From Acanthornis magna (lineage: Eukaryota; Chordata; Aves; Passeriformes; Acanthizidae), in NCBI GenBank assembly GCA_036785705.1, contig JAWUZG010000001.1, positions 2,108,001 through 2,172,000 on the forward strand: a stretch of DNA of 64,000 bases. The letters are read 5' to 3'. The notes under the pieces were generated by a model. The model searched no databases and was not told the origin of the DNA. It was given only the letters and a program-made list of their open reading frames with translations. The translations under genes and the position numbers were made by a program. Positions 1-11,771 of this stretch are shown one piece after another (position 1 is the first letter of the stretch; every line of letters starts with the position of its first letter).

Positions 1-902
1 AATGAGTGCAAACAGAGTTGTCAGACTTTCACGGTCAGAGAGAAATCTTGAAAATTTATGCTAGATCTGGGTATGTGCTTGAGCAATGCTGAAGTCTGCA
101 AAGAGATTCAATCTAATGTTTTTCTTGTGTAGAAATTACAGTGTTTGCAGCTCAGGGAGTGTAAGAGTTAACAGGCAATGAAAGAGTTCTGGGAACTGGA
201 CAAGTTGTGGATTGTGTTATGAACACAATGCCTGCTGCAAGGAGTTTAGAGTATAAAAAAGGTAGGATAAGATGGACATGGACAGGCCAACAAGGAATAT
301 GATGATATTATCCTTTTTTACCAGATTACTGATTTACTGACAGAACAGGCCTGAATCTTAATGAGGGATTTAATCAGAGAAGGATGTAATTTTTCAGCTG
401 GAACCCCTTCGGTGAAACTGTAGATTTGACAACATCTATTTTGCCTGTGAATTTCAGTCAGATGAGCTAATTTATTCATTAACCAAAGCAGAAAATATCT
501 TGGAAAAATAAAATATTTTAACATTTTATGATTAACTGCCCTGAATTTTTAACTAAGATTGTTTAAAAAATGTATTTAAACAATTAAAAATCATATTAAA
601 GCTTAGTGAAGCATTTGATCTTAATCAATGTTAGGCTGTGATATTTATATTTTCAGTGCCTCCTCTGCCAAAATATCCCAACATCTATGTTCTTACTCAG
701 CTTGATGATGATGATGATTAAAAGATTATGAAGAATTAACAAGAGAGCATAAAATTTCCCATTTTTACAGCAGTTTTTCACTTGACTGAGGGGAAGATGG
801 TGTTTGAGGAGGCAAATGGGGCAGGTAAACTGTGCACATACAAAGAGGCAACTGAAGAATCTCAAAGGTAAAGGCAGAGAGGGCATTAGGCATGTTTGTT
901 GC
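1..902. other. Non-genic AT-rich DNA
   Basis: No gene is supported here. The stretch is AT-rich single-copy-looking DNA with a small (GAT)5 run at 704-718. A possible acceptor (TTTTTACAG, ending at 770) and a possible donor (AAAG|GTAAAG, at 867/868) bound a 97-bp block that is open in one frame. It has no recognisable protein content, so I treat it as chance. Confidence 0.6.
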
Positions 903-1172
903 AATGGGAAAAGAGATAATGGTTTTAAACGAAAAGCAGGGCAAATCTAAACTACATGTAAGGAAGAAAATTTAATGATGAGGGTGGTGAAACATTGGCA
1001 CAGGCTGCCCAGAGAGCTGGTGAATGCCCCATCCCTGGAAACATTCAAAGTCATGTTGGACAGGGCTCTGAGCAACATTATCTGACTAAAAGCATCCCTG
1101 CTCATTGCAGGGGGTTGCACCAGATGACCTTTAAAGGTTCTTCCAGACCCCAATCATTCTATGACACCCTTT
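903..1172 (+). mobile_element. CR1 LINE 3' fragment
   Basis: A 5'-truncated non-LTR retrotransposon copy in sense orientation. It opens with the degenerate AATGGTTTTAAAC segment, runs through GGCACAGGCTGCCCAGAGAG, TGGAAACATTCAAAG and a diverged TTGGACAGGGCTCTGAGCAAC, and ends in the CR1 signature CAATCATTCTATGACA. CR1 elements move by target-primed reverse transcription and end in an 8-bp microsatellite-like tail rather than poly(A). The copy has no coding capacity. The many mismatches to the usual avian pattern suggest an old insertion. Confidence 0.9.
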
Positions 1173-1399
1173 TCCACAGGCCAGTTTTGCCCCTGTACAG
1201 GCAGCTGTAGACCAGGAGGAAGGCAGGAGGTGGCAGGAAACCACTTGTCCCAACCACAGTTACAGAAACTGAGTTACCCCTGGCTGCACTGAGCCTGTCT
1301 CTCGTTACCTGTCCTAATATTCTTTGTTTTCTGGACAATGCTAAGGCAGGATATAAACTCACTCCTTTGCTGCTGTAAGGCGTGGAGTGAAATGCAGGG

Positions 1400-1880
1400 C
1401 TAATTCCCTTGCCTGAAATACTCCAGCCCCATTAGGGGCAGAATTGTGGCTCCCCTGCACATCCTCTGGAAACGGGTGCAACCATAATCCCCCAACTCAC
1501 AAAGCCAGCAAACCCCCAGGGCTGACATTGCCAGCTGTGCTGGTTCCTGGGTGGTGAGGGGAGGAGATAAATACCTGGAGAGAGAAGATGCTTTGCTATG
1601 AAATGTCTGAGGACGTGCTGTCACCCTGCAGAGTGTCTGCAACACCCAGCTCCGCGTGGGGGAAGGCGTCAGGCTGTCACCGGCGCTCCTGCGGCTCCCA
1701 CACCTATTGAGCCTGACAGAGCTGTTTAGCCAAAGTGCATCACATTCCCTGCTGCCCTCATTTTGCTTAATCTGCATTCTTGCAGCTCAGTAATCCTCAT
1801 GGGGGACTTCCTATAAATAGTGCTTTGGCAATTAAACCCACTTTCCTTGCAAACTGAGCTTTAATTGCTATTGGCAGGTA
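1400..1880. promoter_or_regulatory. GC-richer, CpG-clustered block with TATA/MEF2-like site
   Basis: This block is visibly richer in G+C than its surroundings. A patch near 1650-1710 holds about six CpGs in 60 bp, unusual for this AT-rich region. About 100 bp downstream, CTATAAATAG at 1811-1820 fits both a TATA box and the MEF2 consensus CTA(A/T)4TAG. A 125-codon frame is open on the minus strand (1400-1777) but resembles no protein I recognise and probably reflects base composition. It could be an enhancer or a weak non-coding promoter. This is inference from composition and motifs only. Confidence 0.25.
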
Positions 1881-3185
1881 GCTTGCATGAGTATCTCCTA
1901 TGGAGGAACTAGAGGATGAAACACGTTTTAAATAATGAGGGTTTATCTTTGCGAAGAAAGGAAAGTTTATCTTAAATGCTAATGCTATTATCTAATCGAG
2001 CATCTCATGTTTTTCTATGCAGTTTGCCCCTCTGAGAGCACCACGGAGCAGAAATGTGAGCTGTAAAAATCCTGCTGCACTCATGGAAATGTCTAAATTT
2101 CTCTCACACATTTTCAGGGAAACCAGGTCAAAGATTACACCTCTGCAGTATTTTTTTCGCAATACACATTCGTTATTTTAATGCATTTTACTCAGATTTC
2201 AATCAGAATTATATTCAAAGAAAACACCAAATCACAATAAAAGAATCTCCCCTCTGCCCTCAGAAAACAGGTGAGTACACATCCAGGTCAATCCAGCGGC
2301 CAGCTCTGATGTGCAGAGGACGTGGGGTCATCTGTTTCAGGAGCAGGTTTAGCTGTTCTGCCTCCTGTTTCACAAGCACTTCACATTCTTAAATGACACC
2401 TGGAAATCCGAACAGGCACAGTGGAGCCTATCATAAAGGGAAAGAGGGATTTGGACTATTTGGAAGTAAATCCTGAGATTATTTTTACATGAACCTGTAA
2501 GAATGATATTGGTATGCATGAAAGTGTGCATAAACCAGCTGCTGCTCCTGCCTCCTTGCATGCTGAGTGTGCTTTGCTTCAAATCAATGTTCTTATGGGC
2601 TTCTAGGGGAGCAGGAGCACTCCAGATATGCACAGAAAACCAAGGCTTTTCAAACTTAAATATGGCATCTCACTATGTGAGGTTTAAATAAAACCACAGA
2701 TGATACAGTCCGGTATCATACATTGTCCCAAATATTGGTCAAATTCTTTAAGGTGGCGAAGATTTTACATATGTATGGCTAGTTTTAATTGGGTATAAAG
2801 TCACATTAGACTCGTGGAAATGAATGTATGATATATTTCTAAAAAAAAAAAAAGGCATGTACAAGGGGAGAAGCTGCAAAAATTAGTTTTTTATATTGTT
2901 GGTCCAGATCATCTGTAAAATTCACTTAAATGGAGTGCGCGCGCACAGACACATACATACATTTTGTGCTTACTTTTTATAAATATTCAAATTTGACTTT
3001 ACCTGCTGGGCATATTTTCAGCAAGTGCAGGGTGCTCATGTCTGGGGCTGAGGCTGAGCTTTGAATTTGTTTGTACTGAGGGGATGAATTTCTTTGTACT
3101 GTGTCAATGAATGTCCTGAGCAAATGCATGTCCTGAGCTCAATAATTCTAAGGACCACACATTCCAATTAAACACTAAAAACTGA
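1881..3185. other. Non-genic DNA with minor simple repeats
   Basis: No gene is supported. The stretch contains an A13 run (2841-2853) and a 12-bp alternating purine-pyrimidine palindrome GTGCGCGCGCAC (2935-2946) followed by a short (CATA)n-like run. A strong donor-like CAG|GTGAGT at 2270/2271 is treated in the findings. Confidence 0.6.
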
Positions 3186-3428
3186 AAAAAGAGTGGCTTT
3201 AGATTGGATATTAGGAAGAAATTCTTTACTGTGATAGTGATAAGGCATTAGCCCAGGTTGCCCAGAGAAGCTGTGGCTGCCCCTGGATCCCTGGCAGTGT
3301 CCAAGGCCAGGCTGGATGGGGCTTGGAGCAACCTGGGATAGTGGAAGGTGTCCCTGCCCATGTCAGGGGGTGGAATTGGATTATCTTTAAGGTCCCTCCC
3401 AACCCAAATCATTCTGTAATTCTCTGAC
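3186..3428 (+). mobile_element. CR1 LINE 3' fragment
   Basis: One of the best preserved sense-strand CR1 ends here. It reads TTAGATTGGATATTAGGAAG, then AGGTTGCCCAGAGAAGCTGTG, then a segment ending in GGCTTGGAGCAACCTGGGA, then AAGGTGTCCCTGCCCATG and AAGGTCCCTCCCAACCC. The ATTCTGTAATTCTCTGACA tail follows. It is 5'-truncated and retains only the 3' end of the element. The better match to the familiar avian pattern suggests it is younger than the copy at 903-1172. Confidence 0.95.
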
Positions 3429-3429
3429 A

Positions 3430-5990
3430 CCATGTTGGCAGCACTGAACTATGTCAGCCTTCAGCTGGAGACGGCCTCAGTAAACAAACTGATGGAGGCC
3501 AAAAGGCAACCGGCAGTCATATTTTAAGGAATGCTTTTGAATAAGAGATCTCAAAGAATTCAGCTCAAATTTGGACATTTTTCAAGGAATCTGATGGTTA
3601 AATTTATTTTGGGTATGTTACCTTACTGTCTGGCCTGGGACATCTGTGAAGCCACACTTTGTCCATTTAAATTTAAAACCAACCCTGGACCATAGCATCA
3701 CTTGTATTTTTGGTCCAGGCATAGAGACTTTTGAAAATCCTACTAGGCACCTTGCTATGTTTTAGCACACTCAAAATGACTTAAGCTCTGTGTGCCACTC
3801 AAAAAGTCAGTTGGCTTTATCCCATCTCAATTTCTAGAGAAAGTAATACATGAAATATTACTTTTTTACCTAATTTTAAATTGAGCACACTGTGATTGCA
3901 TTTCTTACTTCTGTCTTACCCCATGTACCAGCACTGGCAATAATTTTTACTGCTAATGTAAGTGGTAGAAACTTTTTATTTTCTTGCTTTTCGAACAACT
4001 TTTTTTTTCCTCTTCACATTTGTAATCTTAACAAGGGAGAAAATGCTTATAGAGAAAACATAAAGGTATAGAAAGTCACAGAAATGTAGTCAAGAAGAAT
4101 AATGGGTATTAAATCAATATTTATAAACATAACAGCTAATAGAAAAACAGGCTCATACCCATTTGTTTTAAAAATAGGTTGCTGCAAAACCATGTAAATG
4201 AATATTTAATTTAATGTGGTTTTTCTATATCAAGTATAGTTCCCTTTATAAAAGCCCATGAACAATGACAATAATGCACAATAAATATTAATAATTACCC
4301 ATAATGGGTAATTAAAGTTTAATAATTAGTATGAAAGTCAAAATAACAAGAAAGAATCACTTGATCACATTCAAAACATTCAGTATTTGAAGGATGTTGT
4401 ATAATCATTACAGCATAGGTTAATGATTGTCCATTTGAAGTCTGCACTCATTTACGTTCATGGTTATTGGAATGTAACAGTTGATAGAGCATTTCATGAC
4501 AGAAAAAATTGAATATGTAAATATCATTCCAAATGTGAGTCCACCGTGATGGGGTTATCTCTGCAAATGTAGTTCATATTGGTGGTATTCTATAAGAAGG
4601 ATGCTTTTTGAAGTGCCTTTGCAAAAATGGGTTTAATTTAGGGGAGTTCAGGTCAATATGCTGCACAGAAATAGAGAGATTTTGTGTATGTAAACACTGC
4701 TCGACTGAACCAAATGCATTTAGTCTAAAATACCCTGCTATCCTAGAGCTGAGGATTTGGATCACATTTTCCAACACTTTGCAGAGTTAGAGTTGTATAA
4801 TCTTTGTCAATATATTTTGGGGTTCTGACATACTCCAATACAAAGAAGAGAAATAATTTATCAAAAATATACTTTGGTTCATCAGACTTATAAAGACAAG
4901 GTGCAGAAGACAACCAAAATACATCTCCTATGGGGTAACATGCTGAAATTTCAAAATGTACCCAGTTCTTTCCAAGGTCTTCTGTTTGGTTTTGTTTGGG
5001 GTTTTTTTTGGTTCGCTTTCATTTTCTGATGAAGTAGTTTTTTAAAACATGCTGCAAAAGGAGTAAACATATTCTTAATAAAACAGGTCCATTTTGCTGA
5101 ATGTTATAAGGTTTTGTTCTTAACTTGTTTAAAGGATACATTTTTAATCCCCATTTCCAGGAACTTTTTCCAGCAATAAAAGTCCTCCATACCTTCCAAG
5201 TTTTGAACACTGTGGCCACTGAGCTACTTCCACCTTCTTGTGTTCAGGGTGAGATTTGTGGTCAGCTTGACAAGCCCCCTAAACCACATGTTTCTTTGCT
5301 TTGCTTTTGAGTCTCTTTCTTTTTTTTTTTTAATTGAGTTTCAGCAAACTCCGTTTCCTGATCCTGTTGTCTGTGCCTCTGCATGGAAAAGCAGGAAGCA
5401 CTCTTCTTCTGCACAAATACAGTAGCACATTGCAGTGTTTTTATATTGGGATGGTACAAGGGGACTGCTAATTGTCAGGGACTACTCACATGGCAATCCC
5501 TGTCTCTAAGACCATTTAAGTGAAGCGAGGAGTGCAGATGAATGAGAAAATTACTAAACAAGGAGAGCTGTTTCTGAAGCAACATAATTATTTACAGCAA
5601 CGACCAATCTCAGCCTTTTCATTGCTTCGTGCCCTCTGGGGCTATTGGTGGTCAAGCTGTTTTGCAATGGCTTTATCTGTCCCATTTCATAAATGAGGAA
5701 AATGAGAGCAACTTGCTGGAGGAGGCAAAACAAGCCTGGGGAACTGCCAGGATGTCAAATACTCAGGGAAAACAAAATCCAAGGTAAGAGGAGAGGGAGA
5801 GGCTTAAAGAGAGTTGCAGTCTCCATTTCCAATGCTATGGAGGGAAATTCCAGTACCAATGAAGGGAAACTCCAGCATGACTGCACAGCACACCTGCCTC
5901 TACCTGCTGACCTACAGCAGCCCCAGCATTGCCCCACTGTGTTCCAGCCAATCCCAAATAAAAATCCCCAATACCCTCCACCCACAGGTG
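3430..5990. other. Non-genic AT-rich DNA
   Basis: No gene is supported. The stretch includes T/G-rich slippage-type runs near 4985-5015 and 5318-5332. A small perfect hairpin (10-bp arms, 3-nt loop) lies at 4292-4314 inside ATTA-rich sequence. A donor-like AAG|GTAAGAG occurs at 5783/5784 without a convincing upstream coding block. Confidence 0.6.
5676..5745 (+). repeat. Possible ancient MIR/CORE-SINE remnant
   Basis: The sequence CCCATTTCATAAATGAGGAA resembles the conserved core region of the amniote MIR family, which typically reads CCCATTTTACAGATGAGGAA. It is followed by a purine-rich stretch and ACTTGC at about the expected distance. Similarity is limited to this short core and the flanks are not recognisable, so chance resemblance is possible. 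Confidence 0.25.
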
Positions 5991-6200
5991 CAGAATCCTG
6001 GAATCATGGTGTTGGTAAGGTTGGAATCATGGAGTCTCTAGGACCATCAAGTCCAGCTGTCACCCCAGCAGCACCACCATGCCCACCACTAAACCTTGTC
6101 CCCAAGTGCCACATCCCCACGTTTTTTGAACACTTCCAGGCAAGCAGACTCCACCACTTCCCTGGGCAGCCTGCCCCAAGGTTTGACAACCCTTTTTGCA
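5991..6200 (-). mobile_element. CR1 LINE 3' fragment, antisense
   Basis: A reverse-oriented CR1 copy of the subtype marked by CACCACCATGCCCACCACTA, CCCCAAGTGCCACATC, TTTTTTGAACACTTCCAGGC and CCACTTCCCTGGGCAGCCTG. It starts with a degenerate AGAATCCTGGAATCATGG tail and fades out near 6200. The long open frames here (for example 5693-6334 on +) are by-products of this repeat and not genes. The motifs differ from those at 3186, so at least two CR1 subfamilies are represented. Confidence 0.92.
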
Positions 6201-7433
6201 AGACACGGCATAGCCTCAGTGGCTGTGGCACAGGTGTTCTCCCATGCTCGAGCAGGAAAAATTCCTCATCCTTTTGGGAATGTATCATTTTCTGTCTTGT
6301 ACAGAGGTGCAGGAGAAGGGAAGTGGATCTCTGACAGTTTTCCAGGCAGAGCAGGAAGGAAAGCTGCTCTAGTATGTAAGAACATCACCAATCCCCACAT
6401 ACTTCGGTTTAAGTAAAACATGCAATAGAGGAAAAAGACTGAGGAATTCTGTGCAAGTGAGTGAAATTAGCTTTTTCCTAAAATGGAGAATTAGAATGTT
6501 TCATGAAATTAATGGAAAGAGGATCTTAGAAAGAATAAAGAGGGGCCTGGATAAATTAAAGATTTTATCTGAAACCAAACTGGAGTAATTGACTAAATTA
6601 ACTTGTCTTAAAGAGACATGTACTGAGACATTGCAAAATAAAGAAAAGATAAAAGGAAATTAGAGAGTGTAATATGGCATATAAACAGCACCAGGAAAAA
6701 AAAAACTGAAGGGAAAAGTAAGAATGCTAGTGTCAAAGGGGAAGAAGAAAGGCTTTACATGCATAAAAGTGACTAAATGTGCCATTTTATTTTTCAACAA
6801 GAAATATTAAAAATCTTGCTGCTGCTGCCTTAAAAAGAAAATAAGAAATCAGTATTCAAATTACATACCTCAGGGAGCAGTCTACAAAAAACTGCACCTC
6901 ACAGACATTTCAGATTTTATTTATTAATTAAAATTTTAAGAAATCATGGGAAGACCCTGAGCAGAGATAATAATTTGATTTTTCCTACTGATGTGTAGAA
7001 TAAACCAAGACAACCATCATATTATCTGTGTTTTAATTTGGCCATCTAGAATTAATCACAAGCCAGATTTTTTTGATCAATACAATGATATATTTACAAA
7101 AAAACCCATCTAAGCTTTTTAAAGATACTTTTCATTTGCTAAGGCAGCTAGCACAAACCTGTGAACGCAGTAGAAACTCTCCTGTGTGCTATGTTAGCAG
7201 AACACAAATCCAGTGCCCTCAGTTTAGGAAATATTACTGTGAAGGAATAATGTTAATGATGCAAAGCCCCTGCATAAACCAAGCAAAGCTTTTTTCACAA
7301 CTCCGTCTTCATTCCTGATCAGAATATTAAATTAAGATTGCATTAAGGAATCAAGAAAAAGTGTTTTTGTTAATCTTGCAGACTTCCTTTCAAAGCTCTT
7401 TTTCTATTTCTTCCCTATAGCCTAGATTAGCTA

Positions 7434-7479
7434 TTGTTATTATTATTATTATTATCATCATCATCATTATCATCATCGT
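7434..7479. repeat. (ATT)n to (ATC)n compound microsatellite
   Basis: A run of ATT units changes directly into ATC/ATT units. The single-base change of unit along one tract is typical of replication slippage after a point mutation spread through the array. Confidence 0.9.
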
Positions 7480-7575
7480 TGATATAAATACCAATATTAT
7501 TAGTAATACTGTTATTGTTTAAAATAATATTTGCAATTAGTAGCCCAAATCAGAGACTGGATGCACTGGATTAAA

Positions 7576-7620
7576 TATTTTATATATATACATATATTAA
7601 CACACATGCATGCATGCATA
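7576..7620. repeat. (TA)n / (CATG)n compound simple repeat
   Basis: TATATATATACATATATT is followed by ACACATGCATGCATGCATA. The GCAT/CATG part is self-complementary, so short cruciform-like pairing is possible. Confidence 0.8.
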
Positions 7621-7978
7621 TCCACATGCAGAAATACGTAAAGACTTTCTCATGAGGCAGTGCGTTTACAGCAAAGGCAATTGCTTCTCTTTAAGGACTG
7701 AGTTCTGGAGGGAAGGAGCATTCCAGTGACAAAGAAAGGATAATTCCTTTTCCAAGAAGCTGGGTGGAAGCAGTGGGTAGGACCCACCTCTACAGCAGGG
7801 CTAGTGTGAGACAGAAGCCAAAAAACCTCATGGTACTCTCATCCTTTGGCAAGGGATGAGTGGTGATGCTGAAATCACAACACATTTTTATTCTACATTT
7901 GACAAAGGCACACATTATACTTACGTTCTCAGCCTTCCTGTTAATCCCAACTCTTACCAAAATCAAAGCCTTAATAGC

Positions 7979-8137
7979 ATGGGAAGTGTTCAAGGCCAGG
8001 TTGGATGGTGCCCTAGACAATCTGATTGAGTGAAAAGTGTCCCTGTACATTGCAGCAGGGTTGGAACTAGATGATATTTTTGGTGCCTTCCAACCCTAAC
8101 CATTCTATGTTTCTACGATTCTGTGATTCTATGATTA
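7979..8137 (+). mobile_element. CR1 LINE 3' end
   Basis: A sense-strand fragment starting at GGGAAGTGTTCAAGGCCAGG, continuing with TTGGATGGTGCCCTAGACAA, GTTGGAACTAGATGATATTT and CCTTCCAACCCTAACC. The diagnostic tail of repeated ATTCTATG/ATTCTGTGATTCTATGATT units closes the element near 8137. The adjoining frames are CR1-derived or chance. Confidence 0.93.
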
Positions 8138-11100
8138 GCATATCTTAATTGCAATGAGATTTCAGCAAATTCTCATTCATAATGGCTGTAATTTGAGAGA
8201 CCTATTTCCTCCCTTTTTCAATCTGTTTTTGTCTTGTTTTGTTCTGGTTTGGTTTGGGGTTTTTTGAGTGGGAATAGGGAATCCCTATAATGTGTGTATC
8301 TATCTTTCAGGGTACGCCCCTCAAAACATTTTTACAACAGAGGCTTAAATCTTGCAAGAATACTCACTTTCTGATAAACTACACAAGGTCACGAAGAGAA
8401 GATAGTGGATGTAAGTCCTCCCATTCAAAGGAAAGATCATGTTGGTTAGAAATGTAAGAATTAACAAGGGAATGAGATCTTACACATAGGTGAACCTCAG
8501 GAAAACATAAATGTCCGTAGACACCAAAGTAATGAAGATGCCACTGAGTAGTGGAGTAGCAAAAGTGGGGAACTGAGGCAGGACTCTCAGAAAGATTTAA
8601 AGACCTGTTTCAAGGAAATGAATGACACTCAAACCAATGACTGAGCTGCTGGCGTCCTATTCAAAGCCTTGTGACAAGGGAGGGACTCCAACCCACATTT
8701 CCCAAGCCCCCAGCCACCCCTCCTGTAACTGGATGAGCTTTTTTCTGCTGCCTCTTTTCGCAACATCACCATGACAACAGTGACTGCTCTCTTTTTGGCT
8801 GGTGCTCAGTGTGCATATTGATGGTGATCAACAATGAGGTACTACCACGATGAGCAAATAGATTAGACCCATGTGCTACCCTATGGCCAACACACACAAT
8901 GAGCAGATCTGTAGCCCTCAGATCACTGTTGTTATTCCTTCTCCTGAGTCCTGCAGTGTCCTTTCTACTGACACGTAAGCTAGCATTTGACGATAGTATT
9001 ATTTACATTTTTAATTACACTGTGTGTACTGGGTATTTACTCTGAGCACAAGTGGCAAGCTGTTTGGGAGCTAGTGTTTCTGCAGTGCTGCTAATTAATT
9101 GATGATAAATAAGTAAATAAAGAGCCCAGCAAACGCAAAAGGAAAGACTATAGCCTGCTGCTTTCCTTTCCAGAAAACTCTATCCTCCCTAGTTTTTTTT
9201 TTTTGGTTTTTTTTTCTTTCCTGTTATCATTCACCTTTTAATTGAAACAAGTTTGCCATTTGGCTGCCAAACCTTCCTCCTTAAGGAACAAATGGCACTG
9301 AAAACAGGTTTTTCTTTCTTTGTTTCCTGTGCTGGGATGATCAATCCTTACATTACTCTGAAATTCCTTACGTACACACTCCCTGATAAGTCAGGTCTGG
9401 CAAAACTTCCCTGTGTGCCATCATTTGAAATTTAAGCCAAGAACAATGAAGGGGAATCATTGTGAACACAGAGAATGAGCTGGGATGAAAACAGAGCAAG
9501 AGCTCCCCTGCCTAATTTTTATTGAGAATGAAAAGAATATTTCCCCCTCCTCTCCACAAGTAACAATCACACTGCACAGATAGGAAACAGTTTAATAACA
9601 TGCAACCACAAGAGTTGGGCTTTCAAATGCTATACTTGCAGCTGTTGAATATTTCCCAAGAATATCTCATTGAGTAAATTCTGGCCACTTTCATTGTGTG
9701 ACTGAGGCTTTCTTCAGCCTATCAGCACATAGCAAAAATCACATCCATTTGCTTAGCTCTCCTGCATTTAAAAATCTGGTCAAGATGAAACAAGCTGTAT
9801 ATTAAAACACATATTTAAATATGAGTTGGCCCAGTGAGTGTTTTAAGAGGAGTGGATATCTGGTTTGTGTTCATTAACAGATGGAGTTCTCCAGTAAAGG
9901 AAAGGCCAAATTTGGGAGCTGAATTATGCAGCAAACCTGGGCTTTCTAGAACTGTTGATGGTTTTACAACTGCTTTGCCTAGATGGGAGCAATTATGCAA
10001 AGGGCAGGTCCAGGCAATGGAGACCGTGCCAATGAGTCTGTAGCCTCACTGAAGGAATAACAAACCTCTGAAAGTCTTAGACATGCGAAAGGACTGCTGG
10101 AAAAAGGAGGCGATTTTAGAAACGTGCCTCAAGGAGCTGCTTTGTATTCACATGGGCTGGATTCTGTGGAGGATCCACAGAAATATAAGGCCTGAGAAGG
10201 TCCCAGTGCTCCAGCCCCAGGTTCCCACCTGCCCAATACACATGGTGTGAATCAACAAGGAAGTGATCACAGGTTTTTTTTTGCTCTCTTCATGATAGCT
10301 GCATGAGCACAAAAGACAAAGCACAGGAGTTTGTCCTTCATTATGTTCCTTTTAATTCATAAAGGACAATCCATTAGGGGGACTTAGGCATCACAGTGCT
10401 GAGCAGTGTGGTGGCCAATTTTCATGTAGCTACCCGCAAGCTGGAGTTCTAATTGCCTGTCAATAGAGGTAACAAAAGCCATCGTATTCAGCAAAAACTT
10501 ACCTAATTCTGCCAGATATAAATGGCTGAGATGAAAGTTTGTTTATTTTCTACACATTCCTGAGGCTTTCAAGCCTTCCAGCCCTGAAGTTGTATATCCC
10601 AGAGCATTTCTAAATTAGACACTCAGACCTTGTCTTTCCAAAGGTAGGTGAGACAAATGCATCAATCCTTTCTTTAAAAAAAAACCAAAAACTTCAAAAT
10701 AGAGCCTGTTCATTGAAAAAGGGGAAAACTAAGCTGAATCACTTATCTCTTTGGAACTTCTTTAACCCTTATCCAGCACCCTGTTGATAAGTGTCTTGGG
10801 TTTTGAAGTACAGGGGGAAGTTGCCAAAACCTTTCTGGTCAAGTCTATTTCACTCTGCATGAATTTCCACCAGTTCAGTTGAAGGAAAAGCACATTTTAA
10901 CACAGATCTATAGTTTAATGACTGAAGAGACTCAAGTTCCCACTGCATTGAATACTTAATAGCAGGTATTGAAAAATTTAGCTACCTTCAGGCCTGAATC
11001 CAAACTCCCCTTCCCCACAAGCCAGGTGAGTGCCTTAACTAGGTTATGAAGCAGCCCAGGGACATATCAAGGTCTCTTTATAGCCAAGATCCACACAGCA

Positions 11101-11508
11101 ATGTGTACCCTGGAGAGACAAGGAGAGGGGGAACTCCAGGAGCAGCTCATACACGCAAAGTAACTGGAGTTTGCCTCCTGTGCTTTGCTGCACTTTTATT
11201 TTGGGCTTAAGGGATATTGAATTATTTCCTGCAAACTGGAAGGGCCTCAGCAAAGAGGTCTGAGATCATCCATGCCCCTAGAAATCCTCAGGAAATATTT
11301 CCTGGAGTTAGCTCGAAATCAATCAGTCAATTAATTATACCACACCCCCAGGACGGTGATGTGAGCTGTGTAGTGTCATCCTCTGTGTCTTGCAATGTAT
11401 GTGAACCCTCTGAAAGGAGGAACACCTGAGACCTCCTGGTTAAGGTATCTCACCTGTTAGATAAGAGATTAGGGTGCCTGTGAGCAAATAAGGACTAACT
11501 TTTTAACA
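8138..11508. other. Non-genic DNA, partly conserved-looking
   Basis: No gene is supported. T-rich slippage occurs at 8225-8265 and 9193-9215. About 8640-9140 has balanced composition, no recognisable repeat and homeodomain-type motifs (TAATTAATTGATGATAAAT near 9090), the look of conserved non-coding DNA, but I cannot test this. Short frames in the stretch have no recognisable protein features. Confidence 0.5.
10162..10182. repeat. Short inverted repeat
   Basis: TTCTGTGGA and TCCACAGAA form perfect 9-bp arms around a 3-nt spacer. This is too short to imply a function. Confidence 0.7.
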
Positions 11509-11771
11509 GGATCTATCGTGACAGGACAAGGGGGAATGGTTTTAAAAAAATAGGGTTGGTTTAAATTTGATATTAGGAAGAAGCTTTTCACAATGGTGGT
11601 GGTAAAACATTGGCACAGGTTGCCCAGAGACCTGGTAGATGCCCCACCCCTGGAAACTTTAAGGGTAAGGTTGGATGAGACTCAGCTACCTGATCCAATT
11701 GAAGATGTCCCTGCTAATTGTCCAGGTCACATTTAAAAATCCCTTCCATCCCAAACCCTATGATTCCATGA
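11509..11771 (+). mobile_element. CR1 LINE 3' fragment
   Basis: A sense-strand copy from the GACAGGACAAGGGGGAATGG block through TTGATATTAGGAAGAAG, GGCACAGGTTGCCCAGAGAC and TGCCCCACCCCTGGAAAC. It ends with CCCTTCCATCCCAAACCC and TATGATTCCATGAG. It is moderately diverged with several small deletions (for example in the segment just before the tail), has no coding capacity, and keeps only the 3' end of the family. Confidence 0.92.

Larger units (their letters stand above)
6216..7978. other. Non-genic AT-rich DNA with microsatellites
   Basis: No gene is supported. The stretch is rich in AATTA and AAATA motifs. It contains the trinucleotide tract at 7434-7479 and the TA/TG tract at 7576-7620, listed separately. 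Confidence 0.6.

Noticed and set aside
771..867. 97-bp block between TTTTTACAG and AAAG|GTAAAG
   Set aside because: Only one frame is open, with an unremarkable peptide. Decoy splice pairs of this quality are expected in 64 kb.
4292..4314. Terminator-like hairpin (10-bp arms, 3-nt loop)
   Set aside because: Made of AT-rich ATTA words in a eukaryotic genome; bacterial-type termination does not apply and chance is likely.
5693..6334. 213-codon plus-strand frame
   Set aside because: About a third of it is an antisense CR1 copy (5991-6200). The remainder has no recognisable protein features.
7434..7479. Repeat array considered as a CRISPR-like structure
   Set aside because: It is a trinucleotide microsatellite without spacers. 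No regularly spaced repeats exist anywhere in the window.
10503..10525. Minus-strand 23-bp block ending AATTAG|GTAAGT
   Set aside because: The donor is ideal but such 8-mers are expected by chance about twice in this window. The block is too short to support.
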